Below are positions 8,923 to 17,038 of a stretch of DNA of 64,000 nucleotides, in pieces. A program made the translations under genes and the position numbers. A model generated the notes under the pieces. The model saw only the letters and a program-made list of their open reading frames with translations. It made no database searches and was not told the origin of the DNA. The DNA is from Flavobacteriales bacterium. GTDB lineage: Bacteria; Bacteroidota; Bacteroidia; CAIKAF01. The DNA lies in assembly GCA_025055575.1 (NCBI GenBank), contig JANWWP010000046.1, positions 1 through 64,000 on the forward strand. The letters are read 5' to 3'. Positions within the stretch are counted from its first letter, which is position 1. The number at the start of each line of letters is the position of its first letter.

Positions 8923-10065
8923 ATGGAGGCTTTGGATATTGAGAAGGTGTTCGAAAAATTTCCAGTGGTGGCGCTGTTTCACACCGGGGGGCCGCCATCG
9001 GCCTATTGTCGTCAGAATACCCGGCTGATGGCCGGGTCCAGGAGTTGGGATAGTCCTGAAAAAATGCCTAAAAACAAAACCTTAATTCTAGGCGTCGCGT
9101 ACGAATGGAAGGATACGGTAGAAAACCTTGTGAGCCTAAAACCCGATAGGATGGGCTGGCCCTTATTTCAGGCTACCGAAGCGGAACTGGATTTGGAATT
9201 GGATGACTGGCAGCCCCGTCTTCATCGGCTGCCTTCCACAGGTCTCAGGGAAACCCTTTCCAGAAAAGACTACCTTGAAACCTTGTGGCGCATTCAAAAA
9301 CACATTCACCGGGGGGATATATATGAAATCAATTTTTGCATGGAGCTGCAGGCGCAGGAGGTTAAGCTTTTGCCCATGCAGCTTTTTGAAAATTTGTGTT
9401 ATCGAAGTCCGGCGCCCATGAGTGTCCTTTACAAATGGCACCATTTGTGGGTGGTGAGCAGCTCTCCGGAGCGCTTTTTGGCGCGGCGGGGCCAGCGTCT
9501 CATCAGCCAACCCATGAAAGGCACGGCCCCGCGTCGTGCTGAGCCGCTCTGGGATGCAGAAGAGATGCGAAGGTTAAAGTCGAGCCCTAAAGAACGTATG
9601 GAGAATACCATGATTGTGGATTTGGTGCGTAATGACCTGTCCCGGGTATGTCAACCTGGATCCGTGAGGGTTCGGGAGTGGTGTGGACTATATTCTTTCA
9701 GCCATGTGCATCAAATGATCAGCACTGTCGAGGGGGAGCTTCAGCCGGGCAAGACTTTTGGTGACATTTTAAGGGCCTTGTTCCCACCGGGCTCCATGAC
9801 AGGCGCGCCCAAGATCCGCGCAATGCAGTTGGCGGAAGAATATGAAACCTCCCGCCGGGGTATGTATTCAGGGACGATTGGCTTCATGGAAAAAAGCGGA
9901 GACTTTGACTTGAATGTAGTGATCCGAAGTGTGGCCTACAACGCCCAAACGGGCTTGCTCAGCTGCCACGTGGGCAGCGCCATTACCCACCTGAGCCAGC
10001 CGGAGCAGGAATGGGAAGAATGCCTTTGGAAAGCCGCTGCCATACAATCGGTCCTCAACGGCTAA
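8923..10065 (+). CDS. pabB: Chorismate-utilising enzyme, aminodeoxychorismate synthase component I-like
   Basis: This is a chorismate-binding enzyme, most likely component I of 4-amino-4-deoxychorismate synthase for folate. Core motifs: GDIYEINF (residues about 133-140), SSPERFL, PMKGTAPR (the Lys corresponds to the PIKGT nucleophile of PabB), NTMIVDLVRNDLSRV, PPGSMTGAPK and GMYSGTIGF. At 380 residues it lacks most of the N-terminal domain of TrpE, including the tryptophan-binding LLES motif, favouring PabB over anthranilate synthase. The ATG at 8923 is preferred to a TTG five codons earlier. No pabA or pabC is adjacent. Confidence 0.87.
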   Translation: MEALDIEKVFEKFPVVALFHTGGPPSAYCRQNTRLMAGSRSWDSPEKMPKNKTLILGVAYEWKDTVENLVSLKPDRMGWPLFQATEAELDLELDDWQPRLHRLPSTGLRETLSRKDYLETLWRIQKHIHRGDIYEINFCMELQAQEVKLLPMQLFENLCYRSPAPMSVLYKWHHLWVVSSSPERFLARRGQRLISQPMKGTAPRRAEPLWDAEEMRRLKSSPKERMENTMIVDLVRNDLSRVCQPGSVRVREWCGLYSFSHVHQMISTVEGELQPGKTFGDILRALFPPGSMTGAPKIRAMQLAEEYETSRRGMYSGTIGFMEKSGDFDLNVVIRSVAYNAQTGLLSCHVGSAITHLSQPEQEWEECLWKAAAIQSVLNG

Positions 10066-10072
10066 CCCGTGT

Positions 10073-10080
10073 TACCTTTG
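10073..10080 (+). promoter_or_regulatory. -7 element of the tRNA-Ser promoter
   Basis: TACCTTTG, an exact TAnnTTTG match, ends 7 bases before the mature 5' end of tRNA-Ser. No clear -33 TTTG is seen. It lies just after the pabB-like stop codon. Confidence 0.65.
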
Positions 10081-10087
10081 CGCGGCC

Positions 10088-10174
10088 GGAGAGATGCCGG
10101 AGTGGTCGAACGGGCCTGACTCGAAATCAGGTGTTCGCGCAAGCGAACCGGGGGTTCGAATCCCTCTCTCTCCG
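10088..10174 (+). tRNA. tRNA-Ser (anticodon CGA)
   Basis: An 87-base cloverleaf with a 7-bp acceptor stem GGAGAGA/TCTCTCC, discriminator G, anticodon loop CTCGAAA (anticodon CGA, reads UCG), a long class II variable arm (TGTTCGCGCAAGCGAAC) and T-loop TTCGAAT on a 5-bp stem. The 3' CCA is not encoded. Confidence 0.97.
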
Positions 10175-10346
10175 CACTTTTTTAGGGGTTTAATTAACTG
10201 CGGCAAAGTTGAGAAACTTTGGGAGGTGGTAATTTCAGCTACAAGCATTTCTTAGGGGTGCTCTGCAGTGTTTTTCCCTTTCAAACATAATGTTTAGAAC
10301 CTAGATTGGATACAGTTTCGATTTCAATTCGATTCTGTGAACAAAT

Positions 10347-10373
10347 AAAAAAGCCCCGCCATGGGGGCTTTTT
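10347..10373 (-). terminator. Bidirectional terminator between the two convergent tRNA genes
   Basis: A-tract, stem AAGCCCC (10351-10357), 6-base loop, GGGGCTT (10364-10370), T-tract. Read on the minus strand it follows the tRNA-fMet 3' end within two bases and ends in TTTTTT; read on the plus strand it can end tRNA-Ser transcription. Confidence 0.85.
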
Positions 10374-10374
10374 G

Positions 10375-10447
10375 TTGCGGGGGCTGGACTCGAACCAGCG
10401 ATCTTCGGGTTATGAGCCCGACGAGATACCAACTTCTCCACCCCGCG
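10375..10447 (-). tRNA. Initiator tRNA-Met (CAT)
   Basis: A 73-base cloverleaf with anticodon loop CTCATAA. Initiator features are visible: an unpaired C1-A72 at the end of the acceptor stem and three consecutive G-C pairs (GGG/CCC) in the anticodon stem. D-stem GAGA/TCTC, T-stem GCTGG/CCAGC with loop TTCGAGT, discriminator A, no encoded CCA. Confidence 0.97.
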
Positions 10448-10462
10448 GCAGAAAAGAGACCA

Positions 10463-10494
10463 CAAAATTATAATATTTCAAACAAAATACCAAA
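10463..10494 (-). promoter_or_regulatory. Promoter of initiator tRNA-Met
   Basis: Minus-strand TTTG (10491-10494), 20-base spacer, TAATTTTG (10463-10470), followed by 15 bases to the mature tRNA 5' end: a canonical Bacteroidota promoter. Confidence 0.82.
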
Positions 10495-10563
10495 TCCCTC
10501 CGGCGGGATTTTTTTCTTAAGAATGTACCCACCCCTATCGGAAGCCGGGCTTCCGAAAAAAAA

Positions 10564-11298
10564 TCAAGCATTTTGGGGTTGCAAGCACCTTTTATACAAA
10601 GCCACCGTGTTTTGCAAGCCATACCATAAGGCATCGGCTATCAGGGCATGGCCTATGGAGACTTCGGTGAGGCCCGGAATCCGATGTGCTAACCAGGACA
10701 AATTTTGAAGATTCAGGTCGTGGCCAGCGTGCACCTGCAGCCCCGCCTCGGCTGCCAGCCGGGCGGTGGTTTCATAAATCTCCAGCGCCTTTTTACCCGA
10801 ATTTTCCCCAAGATTCCATGCCGAGGCATAGGGTTCTGTGTAGAGTTCCACGGCGTCGGCACCTGTTTTTTGTGCCCACTCCACCTGGTCCGGTTCCGGA
10901 TTTAAAAAAAGGCTCACCCGCAGAGGAATAGACTTGAGGCGGGCCACAACATCTTTCAGGAAATCCTGATGTGTTCTGCAGTTCCAGCCCGTATTGGATG
11001 TGAGCACATGCGGTGGGTCTGGAACGAGGGTCACCTGGGTGGGCTTTACTTCTTCCATCATTTTCAGAAAATTTTCAGAGGGGTACCCTTCCACATTGAA
11101 TTCTTTGCGCAGCACCTGACGCAGATCATAGACGTCCTGGCGTTTGATGTGCCTTTCATCGGGGCGCGGGTGAACGGTGATGCCGTCCGCCCCAAAATCT
11201 TCAATGGCCAGTGCATGGGCTACCACGTCTGGAATTCTTCCGCCACGTGCGTTGCGCAGCGTGGCAATTTTATTGATGTTGACGCTCAGCCGAACCAC
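10564..11298 (-). CDS. pdxJ: Pyridoxine 5'-phosphate synthase
   Basis: PdxJ condenses 1-deoxy-D-xylulose 5-phosphate with 3-amino-1-hydroxyacetone 1-phosphate to pyridoxine 5'-phosphate, the last ring-forming step of de novo vitamin B6 synthesis. The 244-residue TIM-barrel protein shows family motifs: LSVNINKIATLRNARGG at the N terminus, GADGITVHPRPDERHI, VEGYPSENF, TLVPD, ELYTEPYA, HAGHDLN and SIGHALI at the C terminus. Length is normal. The start is a GTG at 11298; no ATG is available. A perfect -7 element ends four bases before that GTG. PdxH, which oxidises the product, is encoded at 43583. Confidence 0.95.
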   Translation of the reverse strand: MVRLSVNINKIATLRNARGGRIPDVVAHALAIEDFGADGITVHPRPDERHIKRQDVYDLRQVLRKEFNVEGYPSENFLKMMEEVKPTQVTLVPDPPHVLTSNTGWNCRTHQDFLKDVVARLKSIPLRVSLFLNPEPDQVEWAQKTGADAVELYTEPYASAWNLGENSGKKALEIYETTARLAAEAGLQVHAGHDLNLQNLSWLAHRIPGLTEVSIGHALIADALWYGLQNTVALYKRCLQPQNA

Positions 11299-11302
11299 AG
11301 GC

Positions 11303-11310
11303 CAAAGTTA
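11303..11310 (-). promoter_or_regulatory. -7 element abutting the pdxJ start codon
   Basis: TAACTTTG on the minus strand, an exact TAnnTTTG, with only four bases (GCCT) before the GTG start. If used, transcription begins at or next to the start codon. The -33 element is weak. Confidence 0.55.
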
Positions 11311-11367
11311 GCAGCGTCGGACGCTGCCTCCTATTTTCGAAAAATCCCGCACCTTTGTGCTCTACTT

Positions 11368-12732
11368 ATGACGGCAGAATGGGTGATCCGTGTGGGTCAG
11401 TTTTTATTAAGTCTTTCTCTTTTAGTGATTCTGCACGAATTGGGGCACTTCATCCCAGCCCGTTTGTTTGGTGCGCGGGTGGAAAAATTTTTCCTTTTTT
11501 TTGATTACAAATTCGCTCTATTCAAAAAGAAAATTGGCGACACAATCTGGGGCATCGGCTGGATACCCTTAGGCGGCTATGTGAAAATTGCCGGCATGGT
11601 GGATGAAAGCCTCGATAAGGCTCAGCTCCATCAGCCGCCCCAACCTTGGGAATACCGCTCTAAAAAAGCCTGGCAACGCCTGATTATCATCCTGGGCGGC
11701 ATCACGGTGAATGTGATTCTGGCTGTGGTAATTTTTATCGGACTGGCCTGGGTGTATGGGGAGAACTATCTGCCCAATTCGGGCCTTCGGGATGGCGTGT
11801 TTGTCGTGAACGAGACCGCCGGAAAAGCCATCGGGCTGCAGCATGGCGATAAGATACTCACCATCGACGGAAAAACCATAGAAAATTTCGGGGAAGTGAA
11901 CAAGGAGCTTATATACAGCGCCGGAAAAAAAATTGAAATAGAACGTGCGGGCCAAAAGCTGACTCTGCTAGCGCCCCAGGATATTGATCAAATTATTATG
12001 CGTAGTGGCAATCCTGAAGTCGTGGCTGTGCGCATCCCATTTTTTGTCGGCGGCTTTAGTGATTCGGTTCCCTTTGCCCGTGAGGCCGGTCTCCGGGAAA
12101 AGGATTTGATTATTGGATTGGAGGACATGCCGATTCGATATTTTGATGAGTTTAAATCCAGGATTCGTAATTACGCCGGGGATACTGTTACAATCCGCTT
12201 TGTCCGAGGCAGCGACACGCTCATGACGTCCTGTAAGGTGGGTCATAACGGCTTGATAGGCGCGGTGTTAGGGACACTTTCTTATCAGGATCTGGAACGA
12301 TTAGGTTACTATACATTTCAAACCCGAAAATTTACTTTCCTTCAGGCCATACCGCATGGCATGCGTTTGGCTGCGCGCATGTTGGGGGAATATGTCCGGC
12401 AGTTCCGCCTGATTTTTACTTCGGAAGGCGTGAAACAGGTGGGCAGTCTGGGCACAATGATGAAAATGTTTCCAACCACTTGGGACTGGCAGGCTTTTTG
12501 GAGACTCACCGCTTTTCTTAGTCTAATTCTGGCCTTCGTGAATCTGCTGCCTATTCCAGCCCTGGACGGGGGCCACGCTGTGTTTATTGTGTTTGAGATG
12601 ATCACCGGCCGGAAGCCTTCTGAAAAGTTTCTGGAGCGGGCTCAGACCGTTGGCATGATTCTTTTGCTTGTACTCATGGCGTATGCTTTGGGTAATGATA
12701 TTTTGAAAGCCCTCAGTGGCCGGCTTTTTTAA
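11368..12732 (+). CDS. rseP: RseP-like site-2 zinc metalloprotease
   Basis: RseP is an intramembrane zinc protease that cleaves anti-sigma factors and leftover signal peptides in the inner membrane. From the ATG at 11368 (454 residues) the first membrane helix contains HELGH (residues 23-27, two zinc ligands plus catalytic Glu); two PDZ-like domains follow (about residues 130-320), and the C-terminal membrane region contains LDGGH, supplying the third metal ligand. The open frame extends upstream to 10969, but that part overlaps pdxJ on the other strand and lacks membrane-protein character, so it is excluded. Confidence 0.94.
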   Translation: MTAEWVIRVGQFLLSLSLLVILHELGHFIPARLFGARVEKFFLFFDYKFALFKKKIGDTIWGIGWIPLGGYVKIAGMVDESLDKAQLHQPPQPWEYRSKKAWQRLIIILGGITVNVILAVVIFIGLAWVYGENYLPNSGLRDGVFVVNETAGKAIGLQHGDKILTIDGKTIENFGEVNKELIYSAGKKIEIERAGQKLTLLAPQDIDQIIMRSGNPEVVAVRIPFFVGGFSDSVPFAREAGLREKDLIIGLEDMPIRYFDEFKSRIRNYAGDTVTIRFVRGSDTLMTSCKVGHNGLIGAVLGTLSYQDLERLGYYTFQTRKFTFLQAIPHGMRLAARMLGEYVRQFRLIFTSEGVKQVGSLGTMMKMFPTTWDWQAFWRLTAFLSLILAFVNLLPIPALDGGHAVFIVFEMITGRKPSEKFLERAQTVGMILLLVLMAYALGNDILKALSGRLF

Positions 12733-12736
12733 AACA

Positions 12737-12765
12737 TTTCATAAACTTGAAGGCCTCTAAATTTG
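12737..12765 (+). promoter_or_regulatory. Probable promoter of the DUF1573 gene
   Basis: TTTC (12737-12740), 17-base spacer, TAAATTTG (12758-12765, exact -7 match), leaving a leader of about 15 bases before the ATG at 12788. Confidence 0.6.
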
Positions 12766-12787
12766 TGGTTTTGAATAGTGGCAAAAT

Positions 12788-13345
12788 ATGAAAACACAAT
12801 GGCGTGATGTTTTAATGGTCCTTTTAATCTGTGCCTTTGCTGGAGGCGCCCTCCATGTGATCCGCCTTTCCGGAAAAATCAAGGATTTGGAGGGACAGGT
12901 AAAAAAAATGTCTGAGCGTCCTGCGGCATCGGTTGCCCTGCCCGCGCCCTCAGACCATCCGGTGGGCCCCATGCATGCTCCGGAATCCGGACCCTTGGAA
13001 CCCCGGCCTCCCGCTCCCAGCTCCGGTCCACTCACCACCATTGCCTTCAAAAAACTCAGCCATGATTTTGGTACGGTGAAGCAAAATACCGAAAATGTGC
13101 ATTGGTTTGAGTTCACCAACAGCGGCCGGGAACCCCTGATTATTTCCAACGCACAGGCCAGTTGCGGCTGCACGGTCCCGGAATATCCCAAAGAACCCAT
13201 TCCCCCCGGCGGGAAAGGGAAGATTAAGGTAGTGTACAGTCCGGGCACTCAGGAAGGCCAACAATCCAAAACGGTTACAGTGACGGCCAACACTCAGCCT
13301 CCCCAAACCCTTCTTACCATTACGGCCAAGGTGGTGAAGGAATAA
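12788..13345 (+). CDS. DUF1573 domain protein with N-terminal membrane anchor
   Basis: The 185-residue protein has one N-terminal hydrophobic segment (about residues 9-26), a Pro/Ala-rich linker (about 45-80) and a C-terminal DUF1573 domain, an Ig-like beta-sandwich typical of Bacteroidota envelope proteins. Typical features are KLSHDFGTVKQ, FTNSGREPLII, the ASCGCTVPEYP cysteine pair and PPGGKGKIKV. The function of DUF1573 proteins is not known; the anchor indicates a periplasmic location. It follows rseP in the same direction, with its own promoter. Confidence 0.85.
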   Translation: MKTQWRDVLMVLLICAFAGGALHVIRLSGKIKDLEGQVKKMSERPAASVALPAPSDHPVGPMHAPESGPLEPRPPAPSSGPLTTIAFKKLSHDFGTVKQNTENVHWFEFTNSGREPLIISNAQASCGCTVPEYPKEPIPPGGKGKIKVVYSPGTQEGQQSKTVTVTANTQPPQTLLTITAKVVKE

Positions 13346-13488
13346 GGAGGCAGAGCTTTTTTCCCGAGATTCTTAGATTCTTAGTGGGCCTGAGGTCGAT
13401 CTCTTCATGGCCCCTGGGTTTATTGTGCATTTTTTGAATACCTGAATTTTAGGTGCCCAATATTCAAATTGCTGTAATTTTGATGTAC

Positions 13489-16071
13489 ATGAAATTCAAA
13501 ATTATTGCGCGTTTCAAGCAGTCTGTTTCTTTTATTTTTTTAATATCTTGTTTCCGTTTTTCACTGGGCACGGGGTTTTCCCAACGGGAAGTTTTTTTTG
13601 TAGAATTTCAGCGGCAGGCACCATTGGACAGCCTTTATGCCGTTTTCCGGAAAAAAGGATGGACCTCCGATGCGCGGGCTCGGCTCACACTCAGGCATTT
13701 GCTGGCCGCCCATGAGGCCAGCCGGGATTTGGCTTTGGAACTGGCGGCAGTTTCAGAAAGTGCGCTGGTGGAACATTTTTGGATCGTGAACGGAGTGGCT
13801 TTGAAGGGCGATCGTTCCCGTATTTTGAAATTGCAAGGCCGGGAAGGTGTTGCGCGCATTTATGAACCTGAAGAACTGGCTTTTTTTGCCATCCTTCCCA
13901 AGGAGCCCCCCGTGCCGGCCCCTGACAAATCCGTCGGCGGGACTGAGCCCGGCCTGGAAGCCATTGGAGTGCGGGCGCTTTGGAATATGGGCTACACAGG
14001 GCGGGGCCGCCTGGTACTGAGTTTTGATACCGGGGTGTGGCCCCAGCATCCGGCCATCCAACGGGGTTTTTTGGGACGTTACCGTCCCTACCATCAAGCT
14101 TGGAAAAGCTATCACGGCGTGGAGGAACCGGCGGATAAATCCAGCAGCCACGGCACGCACACGGTTGGTACGATGACAGGCCTAGATCCGACCCAGGCCG
14201 ATACCATTGGCGTGGCTTTTAACGCGTACTATATGGCCGTGGACCCCATTGTGGTAAATCTGGCTGATACCTTGCCCTTTGTTCAGTTGATGGCAGCCCA
14301 GCAGTGGGCTTTAAACCCGGATGGCGACACCAGCACCACCCACGACATCCCGGACGTGATCTGTAATTCCTGGGGACGCCCTCCCGGCGGACTGGAAGCC
14401 AGTTTTTGTGGGGGGGGTCCGGCGCTGGCCCTGCAAGCATTGGAGCTGGCCGGCATAGCTTCAGAATACTCCGCCGGCAACGATGGTCCGGATTCAGCCA
14501 CAGCCAGCGCTCCGGCTTACATTCCTCTCTCTCCCGTGAATGCTTTTTCTGTGGGGGCCGTGAATGCCAATACTCCGGGCTTTCCCATAGCTTCTTTTAG
14601 CAGCCGTGGTCCCACGCCTTGTCCAGCGCCAGGCAGCCTCAACATTAAACCGGAAGTGGTGGCACCCGGGGTCAATGTGCGAAGTTGCGTAGGCCAAAAT
14701 GGCTACGCTTTTTACAGTGGCACTTCCATGGCCGGACCTCACGTGGCCGGGGCTTTACTTCTGCTGAAAGAAGCTTTTCCTTATTTGCCCGGGGAAATCC
14801 TGAAGGAAGCCCTCTATTACACTGCTGTGGACTTGGGGCCGATAGGTGAGGAAAATGTGTATGGTAACGGTCTCATTAACGTAGAAGCAGCCTTCCAGTG
14901 GCTGGTGGGGCAAGGTCATGTACCCGTGCCACCCGACAGTCAGCCTGACCTGATGATCTCAGCGGTAGACTATCCCGCCCAGTCTTTATTGTGTGCTCCC
15001 TTGGATCAGCTTCAGATTCAGATCACCAATCGCGGGCCTGTGGCTTTCTCTGGACTTCTTTCGGTGCAAGTGGGTCTGGTTCAGAATGCGGCCTCTTTTC
15101 AAAATCTTGATTTGGGTTCGGTAAATCTTTCTCCTGGCCAAAGCCAATCCTTGACGCTTCCTGTCACACTGATGCCTTCACCGGGAAAAAATGAGTTGTG
15201 GATACGGCTGCTTCCGCAGGACAGTACCCTGCACGAGCCAGATATCATCAACAATGAACGGAATGTTCGATTTTGGTTCGCACCCTCCGCTCCATTTCCA
15301 TTCACTGAACAATTTGAAGACAGCACTTTGACGGCCCTGAATTGGTATGTGGTGAATCCGGATTTAAATAAGACCTGGACTTTGGCATCCACAGGAGGGC
15401 AAGTCTTTGGAAATACATCTGCCCGTATGAATTTTTATGGATATGCACCTCAAAATCAAAAGGATATGCTGATTTCTCCTTGGATTTCCATGCCGGCTTC
15501 CGGCCCTGTACACCTGTTTTTTGATTATGCCTACAAATTTGTCAATTCTTCTAAGCGCGATTCCCTCCTCATTAAAGTGAGTACCGACTGTGGAATAAAT
15601 TTTCAGACGGTGGCTGCTTTTCCGGGGGATTCCCTGAATACGGTACCTTCTGGATTCAGCGGCAATTTTACTCCCTCCGAACCAGGGCACTGGCGCACAC
15701 GGGCCGTTAATCTTTCGGCCTTTGCCATGGGACAGCCCATTTTGATCGCTTTTTATACTTCCAACCGGGGGGGGTCAAACCTCTACATTGATAATGTACA
15801 TGTAACCGCTTCCGGGGTATCCATTCCCCAGAACACTTCAATATCAGATTTTAGTCTATGGCCGAACCCTGCTGCGCGGGATATCTTTGCGAACACCGGA
15901 GAGCCGGGAAATTTGAGGATATTTTCCATGGATGGCCTGCTTAGGGCCTCTTTTTTCCTGCTTGAAGGACTGCATTCTGTCCAGTTGCCTGATTTAGCTT
16001 CCGGAATGTATTTGGCCGTGTGGGAAGGAAAAACAGCCAGGAAATCCTTTAAACTGATTGTGCGTCCATGA
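13489..16071 (+). CDS. Secreted subtilisin-family (S8) serine protease with T9SS sorting domain
   Basis: From the ATG at 13489 (860 residues; an ATG two codons earlier is possible) a signal peptide is followed by a propeptide-like region and an S8 peptidase domain. The catalytic triad is visible as Asp180 (SFDTG), His221 (SSHGTH) and Ser413 (SGTSMAGPH), with oxyanion Asn331 (AGND). After it come a CARDB-like domain (about residues 480-590), a MAM/choice-of-anchor-like beta domain (about 600-770) and a C-terminal type A sorting domain (WPNPA and a last strand SFKLIVRP), so export by T9SS to the surface or medium is expected. Its stop overlaps the start of the next gene by 4 bp (ATGA). Confidence 0.92.
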   Translation: MKFKIIARFKQSVSFIFLISCFRFSLGTGFSQREVFFVEFQRQAPLDSLYAVFRKKGWTSDARARLTLRHLLAAHEASRDLALELAAVSESALVEHFWIVNGVALKGDRSRILKLQGREGVARIYEPEELAFFAILPKEPPVPAPDKSVGGTEPGLEAIGVRALWNMGYTGRGRLVLSFDTGVWPQHPAIQRGFLGRYRPYHQAWKSYHGVEEPADKSSSHGTHTVGTMTGLDPTQADTIGVAFNAYYMAVDPIVVNLADTLPFVQLMAAQQWALNPDGDTSTTHDIPDVICNSWGRPPGGLEASFCGGGPALALQALELAGIASEYSAGNDGPDSATASAPAYIPLSPVNAFSVGAVNANTPGFPIASFSSRGPTPCPAPGSLNIKPEVVAPGVNVRSCVGQNGYAFYSGTSMAGPHVAGALLLLKEAFPYLPGEILKEALYYTAVDLGPIGEENVYGNGLINVEAAFQWLVGQGHVPVPPDSQPDLMISAVDYPAQSLLCAPLDQLQIQITNRGPVAFSGLLSVQVGLVQNAASFQNLDLGSVNLSPGQSQSLTLPVTLMPSPGKNELWIRLLPQDSTLHEPDIINNERNVRFWFAPSAPFPFTEQFEDSTLTALNWYVVNPDLNKTWTLASTGGQVFGNTSARMNFYGYAPQNQKDMLISPWISMPASGPVHLFFDYAYKFVNSSKRDSLLIKVSTDCGINFQTVAAFPGDSLNTVPSGFSGNFTPSEPGHWRTRAVNLSAFAMGQPILIAFYTSNRGGSNLYIDNVHVTASGVSIPQNTSISDFSLWPNPAARDIFANTGEPGNLRIFSMDGLLRASFFLLEGLHSVQLPDLASGMYLAVWEGKTARKSFKLIVRP

Positions 16072-16928
16072 AAAAAGAACTTGCCCTTCATGCCTGCATA
16101 ATCTTGTTATCGTCTTTCTTTTTTCAGGAAGGGCAATCCCAAAACCCTATCCAGTCAGTGGACCGGGATAGTGGTTGGGCGGAAGTGGAGCCGGCTTTTA
16201 AGCACAGTTATCCTATTCTTAAGTTATACGGTGGGGGCATTATGTATGTGGGCGATCTCACCAGTCGGGAAGCGCTGCGCCGCTTCTGGGGTTTTTGTCC
16301 AGGCTTTGGAGGCGGCTTGGAACAGCGCTTTGGCAAGTGGTTGGGTGTGTCGGCCAATGTCACATACGGCTGGGTGGCTTCAGAGAAGCGTTCCCAGGAT
16401 GAGTTCGTTAATTTTAAGTCCAGAATTCTCACAGCCGACGCCCGCCTGATGCTGCATCTGGATTACCTTCTGGCCCGCCGCCGGTCTGTGGCGCCCTATT
16501 TTGCAGCCGGTGCGGGATACCTGAATTTCAGAACATTTTCGGATATGAAGGATGCGGATGGGAGAACCTATTATCTTTGGAATGACGGTCAGTTGCGCGA
16601 TCAGCCGCAAGATCAAGTACAAGTCGGATTTCCGCAGGTACTGAGACGGGATTATAAATTTGAAACTGATATCACTCCGGCCCGTAATCAATTTGTTGTT
16701 TTTCCCGTATCTGCAGGTTTTCAGTTTAAAATCCACCGCTATTGGCATTACCACTTGGAAGCCACCTACTGTTTCACGTTATCCAAATTCACAACCAGCA
16801 ACCTACAAGTGCATAAAGACGGTTTTTTATTTGTTCATGCCGGCCTTAGGTTTTTCCTCAGTCAGATGGATAATGGAGCGTATGAACTAAGAAAGATACG
16901 TGAGCAGTATAAAAATGCAATCCGCTGA
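16068..16928 (+). CDS. Outer-membrane beta-barrel protein coupled to the subtilase gene
   Basis: A 286-residue protein with a signal peptide (cleavage near residue 24) and alternating hydrophobic/aromatic strands typical of small outer-membrane barrels: KLYGGGIMYVGDL, GVSANVTYGWV, APYFAAGAGYLNF, FVVFPVSAGFQFKI, FVHAGLRFFL. The N-terminal GGIMYVGDL type start is seen in Bacteroidota outer-membrane proteins of unknown function. The 4-bp ATGA overlap with the protease implies translational coupling. Specific function not recognised. Confidence 0.8.
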   Translation: MKKELALHACIILLSSFFFQEGQSQNPIQSVDRDSGWAEVEPAFKHSYPILKLYGGGIMYVGDLTSREALRRFWGFCPGFGGGLEQRFGKWLGVSANVTYGWVASEKRSQDEFVNFKSRILTADARLMLHLDYLLARRRSVAPYFAAGAGYLNFRTFSDMKDADGRTYYLWNDGQLRDQPQDQVQVGFPQVLRRDYKFETDITPARNQFVVFPVSAGFQFKIHRYWHYHLEATYCFTLSKFTTSNLQVHKDGFLFVHAGLRFFLSQMDNGAYELRKIREQYKNAIR

Positions 16929-17038
16929 ACAAGTTCTCATTGTATTTTTTGAAGTTCACGCAGGCACACCCGGTATTGAAGCCCAGATTAAGCCATCATT
17001 AGTAGTAAAAGAGAAGCAGATTTGAAAGAGATGAAATG

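Noticed and set aside
10204-10221. Perfect hairpin CAAAGTT-GAGA-AACTTTG after tRNA-Ser
   Set aside because: No T tract follows and no conserved RNA family is recognisable; the better terminator lies at 10347-10373.
10539-10563. Hairpin CGGAAGC-CCG-GCTTCCG after pdxJ, considered as a terminator
   Set aside because: On the pdxJ strand the T tract precedes the stem rather than following it, and no gene ends on the plus strand here.
10969-11367. N-terminal extension of the rseP frame over pdxJ
   Set aside because: It is the antisense of pdxJ and would place 133 soluble residues before the zinc-motif membrane helix that begins RseP; the ATG at 11368 is the family start.
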